DNA of 18,888 bases from Candidatus Colicola coprequi (GCA_018065765.1 JAGHSR010000024.1:1-18888); one strand, 5' to 3'. Numbered from the stretch's first letter, positions 8,491-16,526 are shown. Numbers and translations: made by a program. The notes: generated from the sequence alone by a model not told the origin.

Positions 8491-8522
8491 CTTGTATATC
8501 CAAAATAAGTTTTGTACCTTTG
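8491..8522 (+). promoter_or_regulatory. Bacteroidetes-type promoter for ilvE
   Basis: CTTG at 8491-8494 (three of four bases of the -33 consensus TTTG), a 20-base spacer, then TACCTTTG at 8515-8522, a perfect match to the -7 consensus TAnnTTTG. Transcription would begin near 8529, leaving a leader of about 45 bases before the ilvE ATG at 8574. The spacer has the same length as in the candidate promoter at 18822-18853. Confidence 0.82.
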
Positions 8523-8551
8523 TCGCAAATTTTAATCTACCGGTTAAAAAG

Positions 8552-8566
8552 TGTGCCTCAGGCACA
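8552..8566 (+). other. Small hairpin in the ilvE leader
   Basis: TGTGCC, a TCA loop and GGCACA form a perfect 6-bp stem 7 bases upstream of the ilvE ATG. It would lie in the predicted leader RNA. It has no T-run and is too short to call a riboswitch or terminator; it may affect ribosome access or be chance. Confidence 0.35.
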
Positions 8567-8573
8567 GAGAAAA

Positions 8574-9644
8574 ATGACAATTAATTGGAGTGAATTAGGC
8601 TTTCATTACACCGAAACGGACTATATTATCCGCTCCGCGTTTCATGGTGAATGGGTGGAAGACCCACAGCACGATGACAAGCATTTGGTAGGCGAGTGGC
8701 AGCAGCCATACGCCACGCGAGACAAGATAATTCCATTGCATGTTTGCGCCACCAGTCTGCAATACGGGCAAGAGGCTTTTGAGGGGCTGAAAGTATTCCG
8801 CGGAGCAGATGGCAAGATTCGTGTTTTTCGCTGGCAAGAAAATGCCAAACGTATGACCAATAGTGCTCTTGCCCTAAAAATGGCAGTTGTTCCGCCACGG
8901 CTTTTCAAACAAGCCATCCAATTGGCTGTTACCAAAAACATAGATTTTATTCCGCCGTACGAAAGTGGTGCGACGCTTTATCTGCGGCCTTTACTGATTG
9001 GCACTACCCCTCGTTTAGGCGTAGGACCGGGTGCTGATTTTGAATTTATTGTTATTCCCAGTCCTATCGGTCCGTATTTCCCGGGTAAGTTCCATTGTAC
9101 ACCGCTTATTATCAATCGCCATGTTGATCGAGCTGCCCCGTTGGGGACAGGACGATTTAAGGTCGGGGGCAATTATGCCGCCTCCTTCCGTGCCACAGAA
9201 ACAGCCCACATGATGGGATACGACTGCATGTTCTTGGACTCCAAAACGCATCACTATATCGACGAATGCAGTGCTGCTAACTTCATTGGCATCAAAACGG
9301 ACGGAGTTTCCGTTGAGTACATCACGCCCCGTTCGTCTGCTATCCTGCCATCCATCACCAACAAAAGTCTCATGGTCCTCGCACAAGAAATGGGTATGAA
9401 AGTTACTCGTCGTCGTATTCGCGTGGAGGAATTGGCTCAGATGCAGGAGGCTGCTGCTTGTGGTACTGCCTGCGTCATCTCACCAATCAGCAAGGTCGTT
9501 GACCCGGACAAAGGTATCACCTATTCTTTTGGTGATGAACCGGGACCAATAATGACCAGTCTGTACCACGCACTGCAAGATATACAATACGGACGCTGCG
9601 AGGACAAGCACCACTGGTGCACCATCATCGACGAAAACAAGTAA
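8574..9644 (+). CDS. ilvE: Branched-chain amino acid aminotransferase
   Basis: A 356-residue class IV PLP aminotransferase that interconverts leucine, isoleucine and valine with their 2-keto acids using 2-oxoglutarate/glutamate. The PLP lysine is K196 in GTGRFKVGGNYAAS, the pyridine-contacting glutamate is E232 in YIDECSAAN, and the phosphate-binding turn lies near GTACVISPI (297-305). Length and the KVGGNY motif place it with the longer, eukaryote-like branched-chain enzymes. I chose ATG 8574; an in-frame TTG at 8520 lies inside the predicted -7 promoter element and so cannot be on the transcript. It has its own promoter and is followed 39 bases later by a peptide transporter, so the pair may be co-transcribed. 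No attenuator is seen. Confidence 0.96.
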   Translation: MTINWSELGFHYTETDYIIRSAFHGEWVEDPQHDDKHLVGEWQQPYATRDKIIPLHVCATSLQYGQEAFEGLKVFRGADGKIRVFRWQENAKRMTNSALALKMAVVPPRLFKQAIQLAVTKNIDFIPPYESGATLYLRPLLIGTTPRLGVGPGADFEFIVIPSPIGPYFPGKFHCTPLIINRHVDRAAPLGTGRFKVGGNYAASFRATETAHMMGYDCMFLDSKTHHYIDECSAANFIGIKTDGVSVEYITPRSSAILPSITNKSLMVLAQEMGMKVTRRRIRVEELAQMQEAAACGTACVISPISKVVDPDKGITYSFGDEPGPIMTSLYHALQDIQYGRCEDKHHWCTIIDENK

Positions 9645-9683
9645 AATTAACCTTGAATATTAACACTAAAAAACTCAATTCGT

Positions 9684-11225
9684 ATGTTTGAAAATCAACC
9701 CAAAGGTTTGTTCGCCTTGGCTTTAGCCAACACCGGTGAACGTTTCGGCTACTACACTATGTTGGCCGTATTCGCCCTGTTTTTGCGCGCTAATTTCGGA
9801 TTGGCTCCCGGAACAGCCGGTATCATCTATTCCAGTTTTCTGGGCTTAGTTTATTTTCTTCCTCTCGTAGGTGGTATTTTGGCAGATAAGATTGGTTATG
9901 GCAAATGCGTCACAATCGGTATTATCGTTATGTTCCTCGGCTATGTATTGCTGGCTATTCCATTGGGAGGCATTGACAATGGGTCTGTCGTTATGCCTAT
10001 GATTGCTATGTTCACAGCTTTAGCACTCATCAGTTTCGGTACCGGCCTATTCAAGGGCAACCTACAAGTTATGGTAGGTAATCTCTACGATGATCCTAAG
10101 TACGCAGACCGCCGTGACGCTGCTTTCTCAATTTTCTACATGGCCATCAACATTGGTGCTATGTTTGCTCCTACAGCTGCCGTCAAAATTATGGCTTGGG
10201 CACAGACTGCTTTGGGAACCAGTGTGAATGACTCCTATCACTTCGCATTCGCAATTGCTTGCTTGTCTTTGATTTTGAGTATCGCTATTTATTACGCATG
10301 CCGACCTTGGTTCCGCCATGTGGAAAACACTGCTAAACAGGCTGCCGCTGCCGGCCAGACTGTGGAACAACTCACCCCTGAGCAGACTAAAAAGAGAATT
10401 ACCGCTCTGTGCTTGGTATTTGCAGTTGTGATTTTCTTCTGGATGGCATTCCACCAAAATGGATTGACTCTTACCTATTTCGCGAACGAATTTGTCAATC
10501 CTCTCAGCACAGGAATACAATCTATGGCATTTGACATCTTCAATCTGGTAGCGATTGTCATCATCGTTTACGGGTTGTTCTCGCTGATTCAAAGCAAAAA
10601 AACTTCTGGCAAAATCGGTGGTGCTTCTGCTATCGTGTTGGCAGCTGTTTATCTGGGGTACAAATATCTCAATATATCCGCTGAAGGCATTCAGTTGGCA
10701 GCTCCTATCTTCCAACAATTTAATCCATTTTATGTTGTAGCTCTGACTCCTATCAGCATGGCTATTTTTGGTGCTCTTGCCAAACATGGGAAAGAACCCA
10801 GCGCACCACGCAAGATTGCATATGGTATGCTAGTGGCTGCCGTAGCATATGTCGTAATGGCTTTGTTCTCTATGAATCTGCTCTCACCTGCCGCTCAAGA
10901 ATTGGCTAAAGTTTCCGGTGATCCTACCTTTGCCAATGCCAATCTTCTTATCGGTGTGTATTTGATCTTGACCTTTGGTGAACTGTTGCTTAGTCCTATG
11001 GGAATCAGTTTTGTCAGCAAAGTAGCACCTCCTCAATACAAAGGTATGATGATGGGACTGTGGTTTGTAGCAACAGCCGTTGGCAACCTGCTCGTATCCG
11101 TAGGAGGATTCTTGTGGGGCGAACTGCCATTGGCAGTAGTTTGGGGCGTATTCGTTGGTGTTTGCCTTGTAGCTGCTATCTTTATGTTCTCGATGATGAA
11201 GAAACTTGAAGATGCTACTAAATAA
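9684..11225 (+). CDS. POT-family (PTR2) proton-coupled peptide transporter
   Basis: A 513-residue inner-membrane protein with about 14 hydrophobic segments, typical of bacterial POT transporters that import di- and tripeptides with protons. Family motifs visible are ERFGYY (19-24), FYMAINIGA (151-159), FWMAFHQNG (252-260) and the GELLLSPMG stretch (432-440). The usual ExxERFxYY motif is changed: the first glutamate is asparagine (N16 in NTGERFGYY), while the second, E19, is kept. The first glutamate is important for proton coupling in studied POTs, so transport mode or substrate could differ. The start at ATG 9684 gives the normal N-terminus. It lies 39 bases after ilvE without a recognisable promoter of its own. 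The substrate is inferred from the family only. Confidence 0.92.
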   Translation: MFENQPKGLFALALANTGERFGYYTMLAVFALFLRANFGLAPGTAGIIYSSFLGLVYFLPLVGGILADKIGYGKCVTIGIIVMFLGYVLLAIPLGGIDNGSVVMPMIAMFTALALISFGTGLFKGNLQVMVGNLYDDPKYADRRDAAFSIFYMAINIGAMFAPTAAVKIMAWAQTALGTSVNDSYHFAFAIACLSLILSIAIYYACRPWFRHVENTAKQAAAAGQTVEQLTPEQTKKRITALCLVFAVVIFFWMAFHQNGLTLTYFANEFVNPLSTGIQSMAFDIFNLVAIVIIVYGLFSLIQSKKTSGKIGGASAIVLAAVYLGYKYLNISAEGIQLAAPIFQQFNPFYVVALTPISMAIFGALAKHGKEPSAPRKIAYGMLVAAVAYVVMALFSMNLLSPAAQELAKVSGDPTFANANLLIGVYLILTFGELLLSPMGISFVSKVAPPQYKGMMMGLWFVATAVGNLLVSVGGFLWGELPLAVVWGVFVGVCLVAAIFMFSMMKKLEDATK

Positions 11226-11256
11226 CCTGTTTGAGCAAGACTAATCAAAGGAACTT

Positions 11257-11892
11257 ATGTCAAACGAAATCAATCATTTGGTACAATATTTTGAATCTTT
11301 GGAGCAGCAAATTGCTGCTCTAAGGGTTCAAGTTGAGGATTTGCAAAAGGTGTTGGCTCAAAAGGATGAAACACTCAACAACCTATCGGTGCAAATGCAA
11401 ACCATGCTCCAACGCATAGAAAAGTTTGAAGCACGCGAACCCGAAGTGGAAGTGGAGCTGATGGTAAGTGATGACGAAATCGAAAACGAACCCATAGTCG
11501 AATCTCCGCAGCCGGAACCTATCGTAGAACCGGAGCCTATCGTAGAACCGGAACCGGTACTTGAACCTAAACAGGTACTTGAACCGGAGCCCGAACCGGT
11601 GGTTGAACCCAAACAGGAAGACAAAAAAAAGGCACAAGGATCTGTGCAGACCTCGCTGTTTGGCACTACCGTGACCGATATTCGTCATGCCATATCATTG
11701 GGCGACCGTTTTCTGTTCCAGCGTGAACTGTTCGGCGGCAATGGAGAAGCTATGCAAAAAGCGCTCAACGACCTGAACGATTGCAAGGATTTGGCGGGGG
11801 CCATAGCTTATATAGACAAATTGGGGTGGAACAAAGAAAGCAGCACATACGAACTATTCATCAATGTCCTTCACCGCCGTTTTGAACACTAA
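11257..11892 (+). CDS. Conserved coiled-coil protein of unknown function
   Basis: A 211-residue protein without signal peptide or membrane segment. Residues about 8-58 look like a coiled coil (LEQQIAALRVQVEDLQKVL). Residues 61-120 form an acidic, proline-rich linker with repeated (V/I)EPEP units, and the DNA shows a matching imperfect short repeat. The C-terminus (about 138-209) is a compact predicted helical domain containing SLGDRFLFQRELFGG and LGWNKESSTYELF. Domains like this occur as conserved hypothetical proteins in Bacteroidetes; I know no assigned function. It lies 31 bases after the transporter and 20 bases before rsmI, so it is probably in a run of co-oriented genes. The three-part layout suggests a coiled-coil oligomer presenting a binding domain, which is inference. 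Confidence 0.85.
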   Translation: MSNEINHLVQYFESLEQQIAALRVQVEDLQKVLAQKDETLNNLSVQMQTMLQRIEKFEAREPEVEVELMVSDDEIENEPIVESPQPEPIVEPEPIVEPEPVLEPKQVLEPEPEPVVEPKQEDKKKAQGSVQTSLFGTTVTDIRHAISLGDRFLFQRELFGGNGEAMQKALNDLNDCKDLAGAIAYIDKLGWNKESSTYELFINVLHRRFEH

Positions 11893-11912
11893 CACATCCA
11901 CTCGTATCGGAT

Positions 11913-12578
11913 ATGCTCTATCTCGTCCCTACACCGGTCGGCAATCTTGAAGATATCACTCTGCGTGCCATTCGCGTGCTTAATGAGGTCAGTCTCATCT
12001 TGGCAGAAGATACTCGAACCTCATCGGTATTGCTCAAGCACTATGATATCCATACTCCGCTCCGCTCACACCATAAGTTCAACGAGCATGAGACAGCGGA
12101 TGCTATGGCGGAGTTAGCCCTTCGTCAAGATATAGCACTCATATCCGACGCAGGAACACCGGGAATCAGTGACCCCGGATTTATGCTGGCGCGAGCCTGC
12201 GTAGAAAAAGGTGTACAGATTCAGTGCCTACCCGGAGCTACGGCTTTTGTCCCGGCTCTGATAGATAGCGGATTGCCGTGTGACCGATTTTATTTCGAAG
12301 GGTTTCTCCCGCAGAAAAAGGGACGGCAAACACGCCTCCGGCAACTGTCTGAGCAAGAGCATACGATGATCATCTATGAATCACCCTTCCGTCTGGTCAA
12401 AACACTTGAGCAACTTGCTACTGCCCTCTCGCCGGAACGCAAAGCATCTGTCACGCGCGAAATAAGCAAGGTGTATGAGGACACTCAACGAGGTACTCTG
12501 GCAGAACTGATTGAACATTTTCAAGCACAACCTCCCAAAGGAGAAATTGTTATCATAGTAGATGGCAAGCACGATTAA
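11913..12578 (+). CDS. rsmI: 16S rRNA (cytidine-1402-2'-O)-methyltransferase RsmI
   Basis: A 221-residue SAM-dependent enzyme that 2'-O-methylates C1402 of 16S rRNA in the ribosomal decoding centre. Motifs in order: LVPTPVGNLEDITLRA (4-19), EDTR (32-35), SDAGTPGISDPG (78-89), EGFLP (129-133), YESPFR (155-160), TREISK (181-186) and GEIVIIV (210-216). These match the tetrapyrrole-methylase-fold RsmI family closely. It is shorter than the E. coli protein (about 286 residues) because it lacks the C-terminal extension, as I expect for this phylum. The start follows the previous stop by 20 bases. It is followed immediately by a flippase gene, whose ATG lies one base after the rsmI stop. Confidence 0.96.
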   Translation: MLYLVPTPVGNLEDITLRAIRVLNEVSLILAEDTRTSSVLLKHYDIHTPLRSHHKFNEHETADAMAELALRQDIALISDAGTPGISDPGFMLARACVEKGVQIQCLPGATAFVPALIDSGLPCDRFYFEGFLPQKKGRQTRLRQLSEQEHTMIIYESPFRLVKTLEQLATALSPERKASVTREISKVYEDTQRGTLAELIEHFQAQPPKGEIVIIVDGKHD

Positions 12579-12579
12579 T

Positions 12580-13983
12580 ATGAAAGTTTTGGCGAAAGAG
12601 ACCGCCATCTATGGCCTTTCGTCTATCATTGGCAAGTTCCTCAACTGGATGCTTGTCCCATTATACACGTATGTCCTGCAAGCACAGAGCGACTACGGCA
12701 TCGTAACCAATCTATACGCTTGGACTGCTCTCTTGCTGGTAGTGCTTACATACGGAATGGAGACAGGGTTCTTCCGCTTTGCCAACAAAGAGAATGAGGA
12801 CCCGGCTACAGCTTACACAACAGCACTAACCAGCCTGTTTGTTACCTCGCTTATCTTTGCAGTGGTATGCGTATTGCTGCAAGAACCTATCGCAGCTGCT
12901 ATGGGATATGAGGGACATGAGGAATTTATTGCCATGTTGGCAGTAGTGGTGGCTATGGATGCTTTTGCCAGCATACCGTTTGCTTATCTCAGATATAAGA
13001 AACGTCCCATCCGATTTGCGGCACTCAAGTTGCTCTTTGTGGGGCTTAATATCTTGCTCAATATCCTCTTCCTCGTCGTTCTCAAATGGACAGACGTTCG
13101 ATATGTGTTCATAGCTAATTTCATAGCTACCACTATTCAAACTCTATGTTTGCTGCCAACCATTTTTGCAGAACGATTTCACTTCTCGTGGTCGCTGCTG
13201 CGTCAAATGTTGCGCTATTCGCTGCCTTTGCTGGTACTGGGTGTATGTGGTATCATGAACCAAACACTCGACCGTATCCTCTTCCCTTATTTGTATTCGG
13301 GCGAGGATGTCAAGGCACAATTGGGTATCTACGGAGCATGCTTCAAGGTGGCAATGGTGATGATGATGTTCACACAGGCTTTTCGCTATGCGTATGAGCC
13401 GTTCGTTTTTGCCAAACACAAGGACCGACAGTCTGTGGAAGCATACGCTGATGCCATGAAATACTATATCATCTTCTCCCTGCTTATCGTGTTGGGAATG
13501 GTGGTGTATCTGGACTTGCTCAAGTTCATGATTTCTCCTAATTACTGGGAAGGACTGAAGATTGTCCCTGTCGTACTGTGGACGTACGTATTTCAAGGAG
13601 TATATTTCAACCTCAGCTTTTGGTACAAACTGACCGACAAAACGCAATTCGGTGCGTGGTTCTCGTTGCTGGGAGTGCTGATAACGTTGATACTGCAAAT
13701 TATCTTTGTTCCTCGCATCGGATACATGGCTTCCGCCGGCAGTTCCACCGTCTGCTACTTAATCATCATGCTCCTTTCTTACTGGATCGGACGACGATAT
13801 TTGCCTATCCCGTATGACATGAAACGCATCGGACTCTATACGTTGGTGTGCGTAGTCATGCTGATTATTTACTATATCCTACCACTCACCATGTGGGCAC
13901 ACATGGCTGTAGGAACCATACTGATTTTTATTTATTGTTTCATCTTTTATAAATTAGATTTCAATGTTTTCCGGAATCGTTGA
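12580..13983 (+). CDS. Polysaccharide/oligosaccharide flippase (Wzx-like, MOP superfamily)
   Basis: A 467-residue integral membrane protein with about 12-14 hydrophobic segments, resembling Bacteroidetes flippase-like polysaccharide biosynthesis proteins. The N-terminus (LAKETAIYGLSSIIGKFLNW) and the motif TYGMETGFFRFAN are characteristic. Such proteins move lipid-linked sugars across the inner membrane; the substrate cannot be told from sequence. I prefer ATG 12580, one base after the rsmI stop; an in-frame ATG at 12562 would add six residues and overlap rsmI. Its 3' end overlaps ribE by 20 bases. No glycosyltransferases are adjacent, so this is not an obvious surface-polysaccharide cluster. 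A second, more distant flippase lies at 16527-18053. Confidence 0.88.
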   Translation: MKVLAKETAIYGLSSIIGKFLNWMLVPLYTYVLQAQSDYGIVTNLYAWTALLLVVLTYGMETGFFRFANKENEDPATAYTTALTSLFVTSLIFAVVCVLLQEPIAAAMGYEGHEEFIAMLAVVVAMDAFASIPFAYLRYKKRPIRFAALKLLFVGLNILLNILFLVVLKWTDVRYVFIANFIATTIQTLCLLPTIFAERFHFSWSLLRQMLRYSLPLLVLGVCGIMNQTLDRILFPYLYSGEDVKAQLGIYGACFKVAMVMMMFTQAFRYAYEPFVFAKHKDRQSVEAYADAMKYYIIFSLLIVLGMVVYLDLLKFMISPNYWEGLKIVPVVLWTYVFQGVYFNLSFWYKLTDKTQFGAWFSLLGVLITLILQIIFVPRIGYMASAGSSTVCYLIIMLLSYWIGRRYLPIPYDMKRIGLYTLVCVVMLIIYYILPLTMWAHMAVGTILIFIYCFIFYKLDFNVFRNR

Positions 13984-14605
13984 ACACATGGCTCAAATCG
14001 TTCAGATTGAGCAAGAACAATCCAACAAGCACTTCACACTGCGTAATCCCTACCCCGCTACTATGGGTATTGACCAATCCATCGCTCACAATGGGGTTTG
14101 CTTGACGGTGGTCAAAAACGAGGGAGACTGCTACACAGTCACCGCTATGCAAGAGACCCTCCGCCTATCCAATCTGGACGGGCTCAGAGTGGGAGATTGG
14201 GTCAATTTAGAGCGCGCTATGTCTATGGAGCACCTGCTGGACGGACATATCGTACAGGGACACGTAGACCAAACAGCAACATGCGTGGAGGTTCGCGAAA
14301 CAGAAGGTAGCTGGTACTACCGTTTCCGCTTCGACACTTCACGAGAGATGATTCGCCGGGGATATTTCTGCGTCGATAAAGGAAGCGTCGCTATCAATGG
14401 CGTCTCGCTAACCGTATGCGAACCGGATGTCACTTGGAACGATGACGAACACGGAATAGGGTATGTATCCGTTTGCATTATTCCGTTCACTCACGAGGTG
14501 ACCAATTTTCAGTATATTCAAGTCGGCTCGGTTGTCAATATAGAGTTTGACATCATTGGCAAATACCTCGCACGATTCGCCTCTCTCACTCAATCAGATA
14601 AATAA
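13964..14605 (+). CDS. ribE: Riboflavin synthase, alpha subunit
   Basis: A 213-residue enzyme that converts two 6,7-dimethyl-8-ribityllumazine molecules to riboflavin and a pyrimidine. It shows the family's two internally repeated lumazine-binding domains: MFSGIVE at 1-7 and NGVCLTV at 43-49 in the first, and GHIVQGHVDQ (94-103) with SVAINGVSLTV (141-151) in the second. The N-terminal MFSGIVE fixes the start at ATG 13964, so the gene begins 20 bases before the end of the upstream flippase gene. The overlap points to translational coupling, although the functions are unrelated. No FMN riboswitch is possible upstream because the region is coding; other rib genes are not in the window. In some systems the same enzyme is named ribC or ribB. 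Confidence 0.96.
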   Translation: MFSGIVEHMAQIVQIEQEQSNKHFTLRNPYPATMGIDQSIAHNGVCLTVVKNEGDCYTVTAMQETLRLSNLDGLRVGDWVNLERAMSMEHLLDGHIVQGHVDQTATCVEVRETEGSWYYRFRFDTSREMIRRGYFCVDKGSVAINGVSLTVCEPDVTWNDDEHGIGYVSVCIIPFTHEVTNFQYIQVGSVVNIEFDIIGKYLARFASLTQSDK

Positions 14606-14628
14606 AGACAACAAAATCAATAACAAAT

Positions 14629-15141
14629 ATGAATCAAAGTCTAAGTTTTCAATTAGGAACGTCGGTTGCACAATATCTAATGCAATACGGCGAAAAAGAA
14701 CTCAATTACGATGAGTTTCGGCAAGGGATTGACTTCGTCATGAAGGCATCCACCGAAGCAAAAACGGCGGGCGAGAAGTTCTTACAGGAGAACGGCAAAC
14801 GCCCAGAAGTTACAACCACAGACAGCGGACTGCAGTACGAAATCATCGAAGCAGCTCTGGGACAAAAACCTAAAGCCACTGACACCGTACGCGTGCATTA
14901 CGAGGGAACACTCATTGACGGTACGGTCTTTGACAGTAGTTACAAACGTGGGGAAAGCATTACGTTTGGACTCAATCAGGTTATCAAAGGATGGACCGAA
15001 GGACTGCAACTGATGTCGGTAGGTAGCAAATACAAACTGTATATCCCTTATACACTCGGCTACGGCGCACAAGGTGCAGGAGGTAGCATCCCTCCATACG
15101 CCACGCTCATCTTTACCGTTGAACTACTCGGCATCGAATAA
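14629..15141 (+). CDS. Cytoplasmic FKBP-type peptidyl-prolyl isomerase
   Basis: A 170-residue prolyl cis-trans isomerase. Residues 57-170 form the FKBP domain, with VHYEGTLIDGTVFDSSY (89-105), the active-site VIKGW (118-122) and IPPYATLIFTVELL (154-167). The N-terminal part (1-56) is a short helical arm, similar in its last section (GEKFLQEN) to the arm of the FKBP lipoprotein next door. No signal peptide is seen, so the protein should stay in the cytoplasm. It starts 23 bases after ribE and is followed by an 86-base gap with a small tandem repeat. Nucleotide similarity to the FKBP domain of the downstream gene is high over the VIKGW region, which suggests a tandem duplication or gene conversion. 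Confidence 0.94.
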   Translation: MNQSLSFQLGTSVAQYLMQYGEKELNYDEFRQGIDFVMKASTEAKTAGEKFLQENGKRPEVTTTDSGLQYEIIEAALGQKPKATDTVRVHYEGTLIDGTVFDSSYKRGESITFGLNQVIKGWTEGLQLMSVGSKYKLYIPYTLGYGAQGAGGSIPPYATLIFTVELLGIE

Positions 15142-15165
15142 ATCAAGAAAATAGAAAAACTAGGT

Positions 15166-15192
15166 CACTAGAAATACTAGAAACACTAGAAA
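15166..15192. repeat. 9-bp tandem repeat (three copies) between the FKBP genes
   Basis: CACTAGAAA, TACTAGAAA and CACTAGAAA follow each other without gaps, one base differing in the middle copy. Each unit holds the palindrome CTAG. A related fragment, AACTAGG, lies just upstream. This is a different period from the 7-bp family elsewhere in the window. Confidence 0.88.
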
Positions 15193-15227
15193 AAATCAAC
15201 CAATAACTAAAAAAAAACTAACTAATT

Positions 15228-16484
15228 ATGCGTAAAATCAGTATTCTATTCGTTGCTGCTTTGGCTATGGTTTCCTGCGGCAACACCTACAAGGCTCAAA
15301 CGCCTGTGCTAACTGACCAAAACGACTCTGTTAACTATGCACTCGGTTTGGTCAATGGCGCTCAACTCAAAATGATGCAAATGCAAAACGACTCCAGCGA
15401 CAAAACTATTGCCGAGTTTATGGATGCTTTGCAACGTGGGTATGACGGCGAAGTGGAAGAACTCAGCGAAGCTGCTTCTGTCGGACAAAACATCGGTACA
15501 GCCATCAAAATGAGTGAAAAAACCGGCTTAGCAGACAATCCTGCTTGGACGCTGAACGAGAAGATCTTCTTCCAAGGACTGGTCAATGGTATCTACGCTG
15601 ACACAACGGTTATGCTGAACGACTTCGCTCGCGATTTCTTCCAAAACGCTTATCAAGCAGCTGCAGAGGACTCTACCCTCAAAGCCGGCAAGCCTGTTAT
15701 CGCTAAATGTCCTAAGAGTGCTAAAACAATTACTCTCAAATCGTACAACGACAGCCTGAACTATGCCTTCGGATTCCTCAACGGATCAGAAATTAAAATG
15801 TATGTCTTGCAACTTGACACAACCGGACAACAAACCCAAGACTTCATTGCCAACCTCAACAAAGCGCTGAATAACAAAGTGAGCAATCCGCAATTGGTTA
15901 ACATGGGAGAACAAATCGGCAAATCCATCAAGGAGCAAGAACCTACAGGGCTGATTGGCATTCCTGAACTGGCAACAGAATTTGATCTGATTAAGCAAGG
16001 TTTTGTCAATGGCTTGTACAATTCGTTTGAGGTCATGGACGCTGATCAAGCTGGGCAATACATCCAACAAACTGTCGATTTTATCAAGTTTGGCAATGCC
16101 AAAGCAGAAGGCGAGAAGTTCTTGGCTGAGAACGCACTCAAAGATGGTGTCACCGTTACCGAATCCGGTCTGCAATACGAGGTTATCACTGCCGGAAAGG
16201 GCAGCAAACATCCTACAGCAGAAAGCACCGTCAAGGTACACTACGAAGGTAAACTCATCAACGGAACTGTTTTCGATAGCAGTTACCAACGTGGCGAACC
16301 TATCGAGTTCCCGCTTAATGGGGTTATCAAAGGATGGACCGAAGGCGTTCAACTGATGACAGTAGGTAGCAAATATCGCTTCTATATCCCTTACAATCTG
16401 GGGTATGGCGAACGCGGTGCAGGACAGAACATCCCTCCATACGCTACACTCATCTTTGATGTAGAATTACTTGAAATTAAATAA
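15228..16484 (+). CDS. FKBP-type peptidyl-prolyl isomerase lipoprotein with duplicated N-terminal domain
   Basis: A 418-residue predicted lipoprotein: the signal ends in MVSC, with C17 as the lipid-modified cysteine. After it come two homologous FkpA_N-like helical domains, about 32-145 (from NDSVNYALGLVNGAQLKMM) and about 174-288 (from NDSLNYAFGFLNGSEIKMY), each with a late GLVNG/GFVNG-(I/L)Y motif. The C-terminal FKBP domain (about 305-418) has VHYEGKLINGTVFDSSY (337-353), VIKGW (366-370) and IPPYATLIFDVELL (402-415). It should be an envelope chaperone that helps fold exported proteins. The usual FkpA/Mip layout has a single N-terminal dimerisation domain, so the duplication is unusual. It lies 86 bases after its cytoplasmic paralogue and ends one base before a heptamer array. 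Confidence 0.93.
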   Translation: MRKISILFVAALAMVSCGNTYKAQTPVLTDQNDSVNYALGLVNGAQLKMMQMQNDSSDKTIAEFMDALQRGYDGEVEELSEAASVGQNIGTAIKMSEKTGLADNPAWTLNEKIFFQGLVNGIYADTTVMLNDFARDFFQNAYQAAAEDSTLKAGKPVIAKCPKSAKTITLKSYNDSLNYAFGFLNGSEIKMYVLQLDTTGQQTQDFIANLNKALNNKVSNPQLVNMGEQIGKSIKEQEPTGLIGIPELATEFDLIKQGFVNGLYNSFEVMDADQAGQYIQQTVDFIKFGNAKAEGEKFLAENALKDGVTVTESGLQYEVITAGKGSKHPTAESTVKVHYEGKLINGTVFDSSYQRGEPIEFPLNGVIKGWTEGVQLMTVGSKYRFYIPYNLGYGERGAGQNIPPYATLIFDVELLEIK

Positions 16485-16485
16485 T

Positions 16486-16520
16486 TTCTGCATTTTGCAT
16501 TCTGCATTTTGCATTTTGCA
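16486..16520. repeat. 7-bp tandem repeat array, 5 units, between FKBP and flippase genes
   Basis: TTCTGCA, TTTTGCA, TTCTGCA, TTTTGCA and TTTTGCA run without a break from one base after the FKBP stop; a six-base remnant (TTCGCA) then leads directly into the flippase ATG at 16527. The array is the whole intergenic region. It reads in the opposite orientation to the arrays at 29-84 and 1126-1286. In-frame TTG codons within it could extend the flippase frame, but the ATG is the better start. Confidence 0.93.
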
Positions 16521-16526
16521 TTCGCA

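Noticed and set aside
8520..8573. TTG start at 8520 for ilvE, adding 18 residues
   Set aside because: The codon lies within the predicted -7 promoter element, so it would be upstream of the transcript start; ATG 8574 gives the normal N-terminus.
10128..10787. A 219-residue minus-strand open frame opposite the peptide transporter
   Set aside because: It has no recognisable domain, is rich in His/Ser/Gln as expected from antisense reading of membrane codons, and the plus strand holds a clear gene.
10925..10932. TACCTTTG promoter-like motif inside the peptide transporter gene
   Set aside because: It lies in coding sequence, well upstream of the next start, with only a weak ATTG at the -33 distance. 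Chance is more likely.
13144..13698. A 184-residue minus-strand open frame opposite the first flippase
   Set aside because: It is a shadow of the flippase gene: His/Gln-rich and without any domain signal.
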